Shown: positions 37,487-47,032, counted from the first letter of the stretch. The stretch is DNA of 60,844 bases from CAZNLH01 sp964573995 (GCA_964573995.1 CAZNLH010000015.1:1-60844); one strand, 5' to 3'. Notes: generated from the sequence alone by a model not told the origin. Program-made: numbers and translations.

Positions 37487-38980
37487 TCACAATAACGGCC
37501 CCCGGTTCAGCCTCAATTCTTCCATTACCGAACAGTAGTCTCCAACCTCCATGGACCGAAACACCTCGGCATATCCAGCCGTTCCTCCGTGCCGGATCGC
37601 CAAATAGTGGTTCAAGGCCATCGTTGTAGACAGGTAATCCACCTGTGTGATCTGCGATCTATAGGCATTGACGGCACGGACCTTAACATCAAACTCCTCC
37701 GTAATATCGACCTGAATATTGCCGGGGATCAGGGTCCATACGCCGAAGAGCCTGACCTCCAATTTCGGGGCCATTTTCTTGAAAACGCGGTACAAGACAT
37801 GGTTCAGTTCCAGGTGGTCGATATGATTCTCAAGGAACGATGGGGCGTAGACGATATCAGGCGCGATGTCTTCAATAATCCTTTCTACCCGTCTCTCCAG
37901 TTCCGGACCTGGCACCAGGCGGGTCTCCGGTTGATCAAGGAACTCCAATCTTTCCACTCCGAGTACATGATCTGCGTTCAGTGCCTCCCCCCTGCGGATC
38001 AAAGACACAAGGTCGCGATCGTGCTCCCTGGGGTCCCCTTCTCTTCCATCGGTAAAGAAAAGAACCGCCACCCGATCACCACATCGTACATGACGGACAA
38101 TCGTTCCTCCACAACCGATCGCCTCATCATCATAGTGAGGAGAGAGGACCAGCACGCACATATCACCTTCACCTTCACCCCAGGGTTTGAGCAAGCCGCT
38201 GTCGAGGAGGCCATAACCCCTGAAAAATGGGATCGGACCGCGATCGAGGTCTGCCATAGGATTTGGACTCTGCCGGCTGCCATTTCGATACTCCCCTGGC
38301 GCAAAGGAGAAGAATGCCTCGCAGAAGCCCTTTCCCCCCATGTTTGTAATGGATCGATAATGGTTGAGGGACAAGACAAGATCGGCCTCTCGCCCCAATT
38401 CCACCATAAATTCCTTGACCGGGAAATATCGGCTCACATCCACGACCAGATTGGGAAAGAGGGGTTGGCGGAACTCATAACCCAATACCACCTCCAGCGA
38501 CCTCATGCCCTTCATCTTGCCCAGGGCACTCCCGAAAGAACTGAAGACCTCCCCGTCTTCAACCGGCGAGGGCATAACAACAATGTTCGGCTGAAAGTCC
38601 CGGAGGTACGACAATATCTCTCCATCAGACAGAGACACCCCTCTCTTGAAATCGATCTTGTTTACGCCGAACGCACCAAACGCCCCCCTGATCCTGTCAT
38701 AGTCCACATGATCCTCATCCATCGAGAGCAACAAGAGCGCTCCCCCTGCGCCCTTTGCACCTGCCGTCAAGGTCCCGGCGGAGGCCGCCAGACCTGCATC
38801 AAGCCTTCGTGCTAAAAGGGCGACCCGTTTACCCCCCTTGAGATCGGCCTGTTCCGGTATCATGATCAGGTTCCTGGGGCGTTCTCGCAGTCCCATCTTG
38901 TACGGTGTAGTAATACCTGGTAAGAGCCTCCCGCATCCTGTAACCATTCGCTTCAATCTATGCATCAAGTCCGACTGCAC
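37487..38980 (-). CDS. PIG-L/LmbE-family deacetylase with a degenerate N-terminal copy
   Basis: A 497-residue protein. The C-terminal half (about 274-480) is a normal zinc-dependent PIG-L deacetylase: LSPHYDDEAIGCGG (H282, D285), then ENHIDH (H386). It removes acetyl groups from N-acetyl sugars. The N-terminal half (about 51-230) matches the same pattern with the metal ligands gone: ARRLDAGLAASAG at the PHYDDE site and EDGEVF at the second His, while PNIVVMPS and SLNHYRSITNMGGKG align with PDIVYAPS and ALNHYLAIRHGGTAG. The start is GTG at 38980 or ATG at 38965. Located between wzx and a glycosyltransferase gene. Confidence 0.85.
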   Translation of the reverse strand: MQSDLMHRLKRMVTGCGRLLPGITTPYKMGLRERPRNLIMIPEQADLKGGKRVALLARRLDAGLAASAGTLTAGAKGAGGALLLLSMDEDHVDYDRIRGAFGAFGVNKIDFKRGVSLSDGEILSYLRDFQPNIVVMPSPVEDGEVFSSFGSALGKMKGMRSLEVVLGYEFRQPLFPNLVVDVSRYFPVKEFMVELGREADLVLSLNHYRSITNMGGKGFCEAFFSFAPGEYRNGSRQSPNPMADLDRGPIPFFRGYGLLDSGLLKPWGEGEGDMCVLVLSPHYDDEAIGCGGTIVRHVRCGDRVAVLFFTDGREGDPREHDRDLVSLIRRGEALNADHVLGVERLEFLDQPETRLVPGPELERRVERIIEDIAPDIVYAPSFLENHIDHLELNHVLYRVFKKMAPKLEVRLFGVWTLIPGNIQVDITEEFDVKVRAVNAYRSQITQVDYLSTTMALNHYLAIRHGGTAGYAEVFRSMEVGDYCSVMEELRLNRGPLL

Positions 38981-39050
38981 CTAAGCACTCCATATCAGCA
39001 AGCATGAAAAATCGAAGGGGGAAGCCCCAAGGTACTTACGTAGTCATGCG

Positions 39051-40517
39051 TCATTGATACCCGATAAACGACAATATCTTCCCCACAGGCTCTCTGATAA
39101 ACATACGGTACTCCCTTACCCCCAGTTCCCCCATCAACTTCAATATATAACCATAGGCCGACAAGCCGACGGCTACGGCGAGGACGTGGCCGACACTCGA
39201 TAACATATAAATTACTGATACCATCACCGACGCCGCTATCAAAGGTCTCCAACTCAACCTCAGGGGGTGGTATCCCTCGTGGAAGATACGTCGAATAAAG
39301 TGAATACGCACCATAACGTCAATGCAACCTACAAAGATCGAGACCAAGGCTGCACCGGTTATGCCCCCGATAAATCCATCCCGTGGGATGACGATGTAGT
39401 TGAAGATAATATTGAGCGAAGTAGTAACTGCTGAATAAGGAACGATTTTCTTGATAAGTTCTGAATTGTTTATGATCAGCCTCATGGGTATGGAGAAGAA
39501 AAAGACGCTGAAGCCGAAACTTAACAGGATGAGTACACTCACCGACTCGAGGTACTGGTCTCCATACATCAAGAGTATTATCTCCCTTGCAAACATGAAT
39601 ATTACGGCGCTAATGGGAAGCGAGACGATGATGAAATATCTCTGCATGTTTTCATATACTCGTCTCAATTTTTCCTTCGATTCTGCAAATAGGGCCGATA
39701 TTGAGGGATAGAGGGCAGCGTTCACCGTTATTCCCACCATTACAACATTCTCGAATATCTTGTATGCAGCGGCATAGAGACCCAACTGAACATCCCCGAG
39801 CATCTTCGATATCATGAAATGGTCGACCTTCCAGTGAATCAACGCCAGTATGCTCAGCACGGCAAAGGGAAAGGCGAGGCCGAGCAGGCTCCTTATAAAA
39901 TGGAATTCAACGGGATACCATATCCCCCCGAGCAGGCGCCGAGTGATGATGAAGAGAACCATGAAACGCACGACGGCAAAAGAGGTAAACATGATCAAGA
40001 GTCCCTGGATACCGTAACCGAGAAACAAGAGTGCGATGCCGACGGATGAATTCAGCAGCCCCATGCATATGTCCACGGCGGAGAGGATATAGATCTTTTC
40101 ATGGGCCTGGATAATGGAACTGAACGGGCTCGTGATAACCCCGAGAAAGAGTAAAGGGAGGGCGATCATAAATAGGTTGATGGTCTCTTGTGGATAGTGG
40201 GCGAGGTAGACGGTCCCAACGAGAAGACCCATCGCAGGGAAGAGAGATAAGAACTTGAAGACGAGCGTGTTACTCAAGTACTTCTTGGAAAGAGCCAGAT
40301 TCCGCGCCACATCCCTGACCGTCAACCGGTCCATGCCGAAATCCGCAATCAGGCCGAAGAAACCAACAAACAAGAAGATCAGCACCCATTGACCAAAACG
40401 ACCGGTACCGAGGTACCTCGCCGCAACCGCGAGGAACAGGACATTAAAGACCTTGCCCAGGATCCTGCTCAGTTGCAAGGATAAGACGTTCTTGTATGCG
40501 CTCGAACGATGGCTCAA
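39051..40517 (-). CDS. polysaccharide flippase (Wzx, MOP superfamily)
   Basis: A protein of about 488 residues with 12-14 TM helices, starting SSAYKNVLSLQLSRILGKVFN and AARYLGTGRFGQWVL as in RfbX/Wzx flippases. It would carry the undecaprenyl-PP repeat unit across the inner membrane. The frame is open upstream to a GTG at 40718, but that would overlap the previous gene by over 160 bases; a TTG at 40517 with AGGG at 8 bases is a better start. The only flippase seen in the window, so it should serve both clusters. Confidence 0.85.
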   Translation of the reverse strand: MSHRSSAYKNVLSLQLSRILGKVFNVLFLAVAARYLGTGRFGQWVLIFLFVGFFGLIADFGMDRLTVRDVARNLALSKKYLSNTLVFKFLSLFPAMGLLVGTVYLAHYPQETINLFMIALPLLFLGVITSPFSSIIQAHEKIYILSAVDICMGLLNSSVGIALLFLGYGIQGLLIMFTSFAVVRFMVLFIITRRLLGGIWYPVEFHFIRSLLGLAFPFAVLSILALIHWKVDHFMISKMLGDVQLGLYAAAYKIFENVVMVGITVNAALYPSISALFAESKEKLRRVYENMQRYFIIVSLPISAVIFMFAREIILLMYGDQYLESVSVLILLSFGFSVFFFSIPMRLIINNSELIKKIVPYSAVTTSLNIIFNYIVIPRDGFIGGITGAALVSIFVGCIDVMVRIHFIRRIFHEGYHPLRLSWRPLIAASVMVSVIYMLSSVGHVLAVAVGLSAYGYILKLMGELGVREYRMFIREPVGKILSFIGYQ

Positions 40518-40551
40518 AGCCGAAACCCTGTCTATCTCAGGGGCAGTGACA

Positions 40552-42222
40552 TCAGAGATAGCCCATTCCTCTGAGATTATCGGTGATCTGGTCCTCTTCC
40601 TCCTCCGTATAGCCTCCCTGCCGTTCGCCCCCCGTACTCGTGCCAGGGATATCATCCTGGTACGACACAGGGCGCCGATCCGCCATGGAGGACAACACCA
40701 CCTCTCCATCGAGGTCACGGGGAACCGGGATGTCCAAGAGATAGAGGATAGTCGGCATTATGTCTTCGATACGTAATTCTCCGATATCGTGCCCCTCGGC
40801 AATCCCTGGACCTTTCCCAATAAAGACCCCCTCTATCCTGTGAGTACCTGAACTCGGGCACCTCAGTCGTGGCACACACCACTCCGTTGCATTCCATTCC
40901 TCGGTGGGCAGGAAGGAGATACCGGCCAATTCCAGAAAGAGATCCGGCGATCCGTCAATGTGGTCTCCTGAAAAGGCCTCCTCCTTTGTAAGGCAGTTTG
41001 TCAGCAGTTTACCGCCATTTATAGGGTTTACCACTGACCTCAAACGATCCTTGACCTCCCCGATCAATTCAACATATTCCCTGCCCGGCTCCACTATACC
41101 GCAAGGCTCACGGCCTCTTAAATTAACTCGAATTCCATACATCGACGCAAAGGCCTTAGTCCCGGACCAGATAATATCCGTACCGTCGATGAATCGTTTC
41201 CTGCCCAGGTACGGGACAGGCCTGGATCGCAGGTACTCAGGCAAGAGGTAAGACGTGAAGCCCACGCCGAGGCGGGAAAGGATGTGCCTGAGTGGCGCCC
41301 GTTTTGGAACCCACCTTGGCACCCCTTTTAGCGAAATGTAATCATTGTCCCTGAGCCAGAGGTTCAGGTGGAAGTCGCCACAATGAGGACCGGCGCCATG
41401 ATCCGAGACCACAAGGTAGTCGACATCTTCCCCACCCTGTTCAACGATCCTTCCAAGGAGTTCATCTGAGACTTCGTATGCCCTTTGTACGGCATCACCG
41501 AATCTCTGGTTGCCTTCTTCGGTGTAGCCCGGATGCTCCCTGTCCATGAACTTCCAAAAATAATGTTGAATTCGATCGGTCAGGCTGATGACGACGAACA
41601 GGAGGGGGAGTTCTTCTCTTTTCATCAGTTCTAAAAATATATCGATCCTCTTTCTGGAAATCTCGACCAAGCCGTCCAACAGGCGCCCGTAGTCCTCCCA
41701 TCGGTCGCCCTCCATTTCAATGTTGGGCTCAAGGCCCCGAAAGTCATAATCGACACGATATCCGCGGGAATCGATCAACTCCTGGATTTCAGCAGGACGG
41801 GCATAGGAGTGAGAATCTGGAGGGACCGGTATCCCGGAGATGAAGAAACCGGAGACATCTTTACGGGGGGGATAAGTCATCGGGATGTTCATTGCACCCG
41901 AAGCAATACCACGGCCTGCCAGGATGGAAAAGAGCGTGCTCTCAGTAACATTGGAGTAGGAATTCACTTCCAGGTCATACGAGTGAGGCTTCCGCCTTAG
42001 GAAATGGAAGATACCGTGCCTGCCCGGATTTTTCCCGGTCAGCATGGATATCCACGCGGGCGGGCTGTAAGGTGGAACGACTGAACGAAGTATCCCCCTC
42101 GATCCGTTGGTTATCATCCTCTTGAGGTTGGGAAGTCTACCATCGGCGATCATGGGATCCATGACCTGAAAGGTTGCACCATCCAGCCCGATGACGATAA
42201 TCTTACGGCGTTCATTTTCCAT
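40552..42222 (-). CDS. alkaline-phosphatase-superfamily phosphodiesterase-like protein
   Basis: About 556 residues, no TM segments or signal peptide. It starts IIVIGLDGATFQVMDPMI (metal Asp), then VVPPYSPPAWISMLTGKNPGRHGIFHF with Ser at the nucleophile position, SDHGAGPH, and GVFIGKGPGIAEG. This is the group often annotated as type I phosphodiesterase / nucleotide pyrophosphatase in exopolysaccharide loci. It ends LRGMGYL, a variant of the shared tail. The ATG at 42222 has AGAGG at 6 bases; one codon pair earlier (42228) is too close to it. Tandem paralogue of 42451-44127. Confidence 0.85.
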   Translation of the reverse strand: MENERRKIIVIGLDGATFQVMDPMIADGRLPNLKRMITNGSRGILRSVVPPYSPPAWISMLTGKNPGRHGIFHFLRRKPHSYDLEVNSYSNVTESTLFSILAGRGIASGAMNIPMTYPPRKDVSGFFISGIPVPPDSHSYARPAEIQELIDSRGYRVDYDFRGLEPNIEMEGDRWEDYGRLLDGLVEISRKRIDIFLELMKREELPLLFVVISLTDRIQHYFWKFMDREHPGYTEEGNQRFGDAVQRAYEVSDELLGRIVEQGGEDVDYLVVSDHGAGPHCGDFHLNLWLRDNDYISLKGVPRWVPKRAPLRHILSRLGVGFTSYLLPEYLRSRPVPYLGRKRFIDGTDIIWSGTKAFASMYGIRVNLRGREPCGIVEPGREYVELIGEVKDRLRSVVNPINGGKLLTNCLTKEEAFSGDHIDGSPDLFLELAGISFLPTEEWNATEWCVPRLRCPSSGTHRIEGVFIGKGPGIAEGHDIGELRIEDIMPTILYLLDIPVPRDLDGEVVLSSMADRRPVSYQDDIPGTSTGGERQGGYTEEEEDQITDNLRGMGYL

Positions 42223-42450
42223 TCTCATCCTCTTGCCTCACAATGAAACAACTGAATCGATTTTAGAATAGGGAGTAACAGGATCGGTGGGAAGGCATTA
42301 TCTGTATATGTTCTTTATACCTGCAACAGGGTATCTCGGGCAACGGGCTGACTACCGGCTTCAATGGTTAGATATATATCGGAATCAACGATCAAGTATA
42401 TCGATCTTTCATTCTGCTATCATCCTCCTGTGCGGTTGTCCAACTCTCCA

Positions 42451-44127
42451 TCACCCCATGTAACCCAAGCCCTTCAAGGCCTTGATGACTTCTTCCTCCT
42501 CCTCGCGGCTGTAGGCCCGTCTCCCGGCCCCTTTCTCCCCCATGTCCTTCATTTCGATATGTCTCTCCTTGGGGGGTCGCTGTTCAAATAGTTCGTCTGG
42601 AAAACAGTTCTTTAACACCTCTCCATCCATATCATCCGGGACAGGCATATCGAGAAGATAGAGGGCGGTCGGCGCGATATCCCTCAAATAGGCCTCCCCG
42701 ATATCCACGCCACAACGCGTCCCAGGCCCCTGCATCACCAGGATGCCCCCACGTCTGTGCATTGCCGGAAAGCAGTCCTCCGGTTCGATCACCACTTCAT
42801 CTACGAACAACTCACTCCTGGGAAGAACACTGAAATCTCTCGTCACAAATTGCAGATCAGGGGCAAGGTCAACGTACGGGCCATGGTACAACTCCTCTCT
42901 GCGGTAGACCTTCTCGACCAGTCGTCGCCCTTCCCTGTCCTTCAAGCCCATCAACCGGTTCGATACTTCATCCCTGACCCCTTCATAATCAGATGGATCG
43001 ACGATCCCCTCCGGTTCCCTCCCCTTGAGGTTGACGAATATTACCTCCTCACCGCTGCTGAAACTGGAATATGCCCTTGTCTTGGACCAGTCTACCAGAT
43101 CAAAGTAACCATCCCAATCGGTCCTTCTGAACCTCAGGCGCCGGTAAAGGCCACCGGAATTGCTCATTACCGCCGGAGGTACGATCCTGTACCGGCCAAG
43201 TCCCACCCTTTCCATCACATATGTCAATGGATCATATCGTAATCGGGGGAAGTTCTTGATGACCAATAAGCCCTGTTCGATGAGCCACCGGTTGATGTAA
43301 AACTTATTGCTGATCGGTCCGAATCCATGATCGGACATCACGATCAAGGTCGTCTCATCACCCAGTTCCCTTAATAGGCGGCCGAGGTGTTCATCCATCA
43401 TTCGATAGGTCATCGGTACCATTTCCCGGAATTTCTCACACTCCTTCGGCCGTTTCCTGGCGTATTCGTCCGTCATGTAACGCCACGCAACATGCTGCAC
43501 CCGGTCTACGGCAGTGAATACGGTCATGAAGAACTTCCATGGGAAACGGTTCATCAACCACAGGGTCACCTCCAGGACCCGCTTGGATGTATAAATCAGG
43601 TGTTCGAGGGCCCTTACCAATTCACCGCTCCAGAAGAGATTTTGCGCCTCGTTATCGAGGGGGTATTCCCCGAACTCCTTGATCAGTTCGAGGTGCAATT
43701 CCGGCGGATGCGTAAATATCACACCACGATGCGGGGCCAGTAGACCGGATATCAGAAACCCATCAACCGGTTCGGGCGGGTAGGTGACGGGAACATTGAT
43801 GACACCAGTCTGCCCCCCCTCTTCGTTTATAATCCGCCATAATGTCTTTGCCTTCAACGACCTTGAACTTATCAGCGGACGACGGTACCTGCCGATCTTC
43901 TTTTCCCTGAAATAGAATACACCATGTTTGCCGGGGTCCTTTCCCGTCATCATCGAACTCCAGGCCACCGAACTGTTCGGCGGGATAGTAGATTGGAGGA
44001 CCGCCCTTGCCCCCTTTTCAATGATACGTGAGAGATTGGGCAGTTCTCCACGCTTTATCATCGGGTCGATCATGTCAAAAGTGGCACCATCAAGCCCCAG
44101 GATAAACACTCTTCTATCGCTGCTCAA
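42451..44127 (-). CDS. alkaline-phosphatase-superfamily phosphodiesterase-like protein (tandem paralogue)
   Basis: A 558-residue protein closely matching 40552-42222: FILGLDGATFDMIDPMI, TIPPNSSVAWSSMMTGKDPG (S52 at the nucleophile position) then KHGVFYF, MSDHGFGPISNKFYIN and GILVMQGPGTRCG. No signal peptide or TM. It ends LKGLGYMG. The start is TTG with GGGGAAG upstream. It follows the Wza gene by 88 bases and is separated from its paralogue by about 220 bases. A cytoplasmic pyrophosphatase or phosphotransferase on sugar nucleotides or lipid-linked sugars is possible. Confidence 0.85.
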   Translation of the reverse strand: MSSDRRVFILGLDGATFDMIDPMIKRGELPNLSRIIEKGARAVLQSTIPPNSSVAWSSMMTGKDPGKHGVFYFREKKIGRYRRPLISSRSLKAKTLWRIINEEGGQTGVINVPVTYPPEPVDGFLISGLLAPHRGVIFTHPPELHLELIKEFGEYPLDNEAQNLFWSGELVRALEHLIYTSKRVLEVTLWLMNRFPWKFFMTVFTAVDRVQHVAWRYMTDEYARKRPKECEKFREMVPMTYRMMDEHLGRLLRELGDETTLIVMSDHGFGPISNKFYINRWLIEQGLLVIKNFPRLRYDPLTYVMERVGLGRYRIVPPAVMSNSGGLYRRLRFRRTDWDGYFDLVDWSKTRAYSSFSSGEEVIFVNLKGREPEGIVDPSDYEGVRDEVSNRLMGLKDREGRRLVEKVYRREELYHGPYVDLAPDLQFVTRDFSVLPRSELFVDEVVIEPEDCFPAMHRRGGILVMQGPGTRCGVDIGEAYLRDIAPTALYLLDMPVPDDMDGEVLKNCFPDELFEQRPPKERHIEMKDMGEKGAGRRAYSREEEEEVIKALKGLGYMG

Positions 44128-44215
44128 TTTTTCTTCCCCAATCGACTATTGGAACTCCTTGATCCATGGCCCCGGATATTGTAAACATGGCCTGATCGAT
44201 GAAGGCATATTCCCT

Positions 44216-45010
44216 CTATTTGGTCCTTCCCCTGATATTCTGCCCCTGGAGCACATCGACGAATGTTGGCCACAATATTACGCCCCGCTCAATATCCAGG
44301 AACGGTCTCATCATAACGCTAAGATCGTCGACGAAATCCTCGATGTTCGTCACGACATTTGAGGGGACATAGATTATATCTCCCCCCTGCAAATAGATAT
44401 TGTTACTGTACTCGCCTTCTTTGTATACCTTTTCTAAGTCAAGTTTCCTTACCTCTGATTTCCCGTTGACATACCGGACAAGCATGATGCTCGACTTCTT
44501 TGCCCGACTATTGAAGCCTCCGGCCTTTAGTACAGCCTCAAAAATCGTAGTAGGCTGTTCGAGAGGAAAGACACCGGACTGATGGACCTCTCCAAGAATG
44601 AATATCTTCTGACTCCTGGACGCGACTATCGAGACTCCAACGTCAGGATCCACATAGTACTTTGAAATCTTCTCGGTTATAACACTCCTCAACTCCTTCG
44701 AGGTCATACCCTCGACATTGAGATACCCGATTAATGGGTAATAGAATTCACCGTTGGGCTCCACCCTTACTCGCTTGTCCAGTTCCTTGTGGCCGAACAC
44801 ACCGATCCCGATTTCATCGCCCGGGCCCAAAATAAAATCTCTGATAATGGGCGCAGTTGAATCCGTGAGTCCAGGGGGTTGCCCGATATCTTCAACACCG
44901 GTATTCTTGGAATTGCCGCCACAACCGGCCAATAATAAGAGTAACAATAACATGACACCGTGGCTTGGGAGACGGGTCAACTTGGACGAGCCATAAGATC
45001 GAAAATACAT
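44216..45010 (-). CDS. Wza-type polysaccharide export lipoprotein
   Basis: A 264-residue outer-membrane exporter subunit. The lipoprotein signal is MLLLLLLLAGCGG (acylated Cys at 30). It has a Poly_export domain (DFILGPGDEIGIGVFGHKEL) and one SLBB domain (VHQSGVFPLEQPTTIFEAV). It forms the channel through which the polymer leaves, joined to the Wzz-type protein of cluster 1. The frame is open to 45082, but the ATG at 45010 has GAGGG at 8 bases and begins just before the signal peptide. A TTGACA box (45092-45087, minus) and a -24/-12-like element (45224-45209) lie upstream. Confidence 0.9.
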   Translation of the reverse strand: MYFRSYGSSKLTRLPSHGVMLLLLLLLAGCGGNSKNTGVEDIGQPPGLTDSTAPIIRDFILGPGDEIGIGVFGHKELDKRVRVEPNGEFYYPLIGYLNVEGMTSKELRSVITEKISKYYVDPDVGVSIVASRSQKIFILGEVHQSGVFPLEQPTTIFEAVLKAGGFNSRAKKSSIMLVRYVNGKSEVRKLDLEKVYKEGEYSNNIYLQGGDIIYVPSNVVTNIEDFVDDLSVMMRPFLDIERGVILWPTFVDVLQGQNIRGRTK

Positions 45011-45378
45011 TGTTTCATCCCTCATCACAGGAGACCTCAAGGGTATTGACCCAATGCCCATTAAGGTAACATTAATCACCAATCAATGTCAAGGGACGTC
45101 CCCATACAACTACTTTCCACACTTTAGATTACCCACGGCAAATTTCATTCCCGCCATGGATCACATACGTATATCAAGTGCTCTCCCAGCAATGTGCGCT
45201 ACAGGTCCGGCAAACACGCCGCCAGGTCATGCGCCGACATTTTGAGTCCCTCTCAGTATTTCAGATCCGGGAAAGCGGATATGGAGGGTCCTGAGTGAGG
45301 CGTGCTCAAGACGTTGAAGGGATCGAGGTGGAACTTCTTGCCCGGTAGCAGGACAGTTTCAACCCACCTGCACCATTA
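45011..45378. other. intergenic region between the initiating transferase and wza-type genes
   Basis: About 370 bases. It holds a sigma-54-like promoter at 45209-45224 and a perfect -35 box TTGACA (45092-45087, minus strand) whose -10 partner is poor (TACCTT). No coding sequence with family resemblance was found. Confidence 0.5.
45209..45224 (-). promoter_or_regulatory. sigma-54 promoter candidate upstream of the wza-type gene
   Basis: On the minus strand TGGCGGCGTGTTTGCC matches TGGC and TTGC with ten bases between GG and GC; the fifth base is G where A is usual. A start near 45198 would give a leader of about 190 nt before the ATG at 45010. Confidence 0.45.
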
Positions 45379-46242
45379 CTACACATTGATCCCTTTTATA
45401 ACCGCCCATACCGTCTTGATCATCACCTCGACATCGAGTGCAAGGGACCAGTTGCGGATGTATTCCAGGTCGTAGTTTAGATTCTGATGGATGGGTACAT
45501 CCCTCCTGCCATACAACTGCCACAACCCGGTTATGCCCGGCTTCATCTGGAGACGGATCGCATGGAAGTCGTTATATTCCACTACGAGAAAAGGCATCTC
45601 TGGACGGGGACCAACAAGGCTCATCTCACCCTTCAATACGTTGAACAACTGCGGGAGTTCATCCAGGGACGATTGCCTAAGGAAACGCCCTATCCGTGTC
45701 AAGCGGCTATCCTTCACGCTGCTGGGTGAACGCGCATACTTTGGTGCTTTTGTATCCATTGAGCGAAACTTGTATATCTTAAATGGCTTGCCCCTCAAGT
45801 TTTTCATCCTCCTGTCCCGAAATCTATCGTCTAATTCCCACAGTTCTTCATCCCATTGGGTATCCTGGTTCCTCGTTCTTCTCTCAACTCCGATCCGCAT
45901 CTGCGTAAAGATAGCGGGCCCCTTTGAGTCCAATTTTATAAGCACGGCGATCAATACCAATACCGGAGAGAAGACAACGAGGAGGATCAGGGAAAAGATT
46001 ATGTCCATTAAACGCTTGACGGCCTTTTTACAAACGAGATGAACGGCATAATAATAACTCTTCAGAACAGTACCATACTGATCATCGATGCTTCCGGCAC
46101 TTTCGCCGATCAGACTGCGCCGGTAACGGTAGACGATCTCACGGAAATCTAATTCCGGGCTTATCCAGTTCATCTCCTGGCTGTCCAGTTCAGCAACCGA
46201 GGCAGCCTTTACATTCTCTTCCATATACTTCCGCTTTTTCAT
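45379..46242 (-). CDS. initiating sugar-phosphate transferase (WbaP/WcaJ-type, monotopic PGT)
   Basis: A 287-residue phosphoglycosyl transferase that starts repeat-unit assembly by moving sugar-1-P onto undecaprenyl phosphate. It has a single re-entrant hydrophobic helix (IIFSLILLVVFSPVLVLI) preceded by the usual KRLMD, then the core motifs KPFKIYKFRSMD, SSLDELPQLFNVLKGEMS, LVGPRPEMP and KPGITGLWQLYGR. An acidic/basic insertion of about 30 residues (RNQDTQWDEELWELDDRFRD) precedes the core, a form seen in other sugar transferases. The five-TM WbaP N-terminus is absent. First gene of cluster 2; only a weak ribosome site is visible. Confidence 0.92.
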   Translation of the reverse strand: MKKRKYMEENVKAASVAELDSQEMNWISPELDFREIVYRYRRSLIGESAGSIDDQYGTVLKSYYYAVHLVCKKAVKRLMDIIFSLILLVVFSPVLVLIAVLIKLDSKGPAIFTQMRIGVERRTRNQDTQWDEELWELDDRFRDRRMKNLRGKPFKIYKFRSMDTKAPKYARSPSSVKDSRLTRIGRFLRQSSLDELPQLFNVLKGEMSLVGPRPEMPFLVVEYNDFHAIRLQMKPGITGLWQLYGRRDVPIHQNLNYDLEYIRNWSLALDVEVMIKTVWAVIKGINV

Positions 46243-46433
46243 ATTTCGGATGTGTCCGTATAATAGCCCCCTTAGCCCTTACGGCTCAAGAATAGCTGGG
46301 GAGCTAATACCCCTTTGTGAAAAATTACCTTGAAATAGAGATCACTTTATCAACATTATCTCAGGAGGATCATCATCAATGTAACAATATGAAGCCATTA
46401 TACCAGAAAGAAACAAGAATGTCAAGCGACCAA

Positions 46434-46449
46434 GGCAATTTTCACCCCA
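46434..46449 (-). promoter_or_regulatory. sigma-54-like element upstream of the initiating transferase
   Basis: On the minus strand TGGGGTGAAAATTGCC has TGG and TTGC with ten bases between GG and GC; the C after TGG is replaced by G. The predicted start near 46423 gives a leader of about 180 nt before the ATG at 46242, similar to the leader predicted for the wza-type gene. Confidence 0.4.
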
Positions 46450-47032
46450 AAAAATTATTGCCGCTCCTGGCAAGAGGCCGGCAGCCATGATGTACACAGG
46501 ATGTTTTTTCCCCATCGAAGGGATAAGACGTATGGGCTATGCTGAAGATTATAACCAGTGCCTCAACTTCAATTATAACCCTATTAAGTCTCTATGCAAA
46601 GGGAAAAAAGATATCTGTGATAATCAAACGAGCCATCCTGCTTCGTTAAGCCCGCTGACATGTGAATACCGGGTCTGTCTCGCTCTATTTGAAATAAACA
46701 CCTTAATCTGGATCCATGCAATTGCGACCAAAACAATTACTTCAGCAAAACACAGACCATCTTTCACGGGATCAATCATTGTATGCATTGGAGTCGGTCA
46801 ACTCGACGACTTCATCCATCCACCAGCATCATCAACTTTATCCGGATCCTGATCGATCAGAATACCCCAGCCCGGACAGTGATAAACCTGGCGCTTCATC
46901 AACAACTATCTGCCATTACGGCAGTTTCCCGTAAGACAGAACGGTCGGGCAAGGATTAAATCACAATGCGGGGCAATCATGCAACATACTGTATAACAAG
47001 CAGTTATATCTTTCAATTTACATTGCGGTTAC

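Noticed and set aside
37589..38815. 408-codon open frame antisense to the PIG-L gene
   Set aside because: Lies wholly opposite a well-supported gene, with no family resemblance; a by-product of codon use on the coding strand.
39051..40718. Long form of the flippase starting at GTG 40718
   Set aside because: Would overlap the upstream gene by over 160 bases and add a basic, non-hydrophobic extension; TTG at 40517 has a proper ribosome site.
46487..46852. Open frame of about 120 codons on the + strand in the gap before dnaK
   Set aside because: No ribosome site, no signal peptide or recognisable family, odd residue composition; most likely non-coding.
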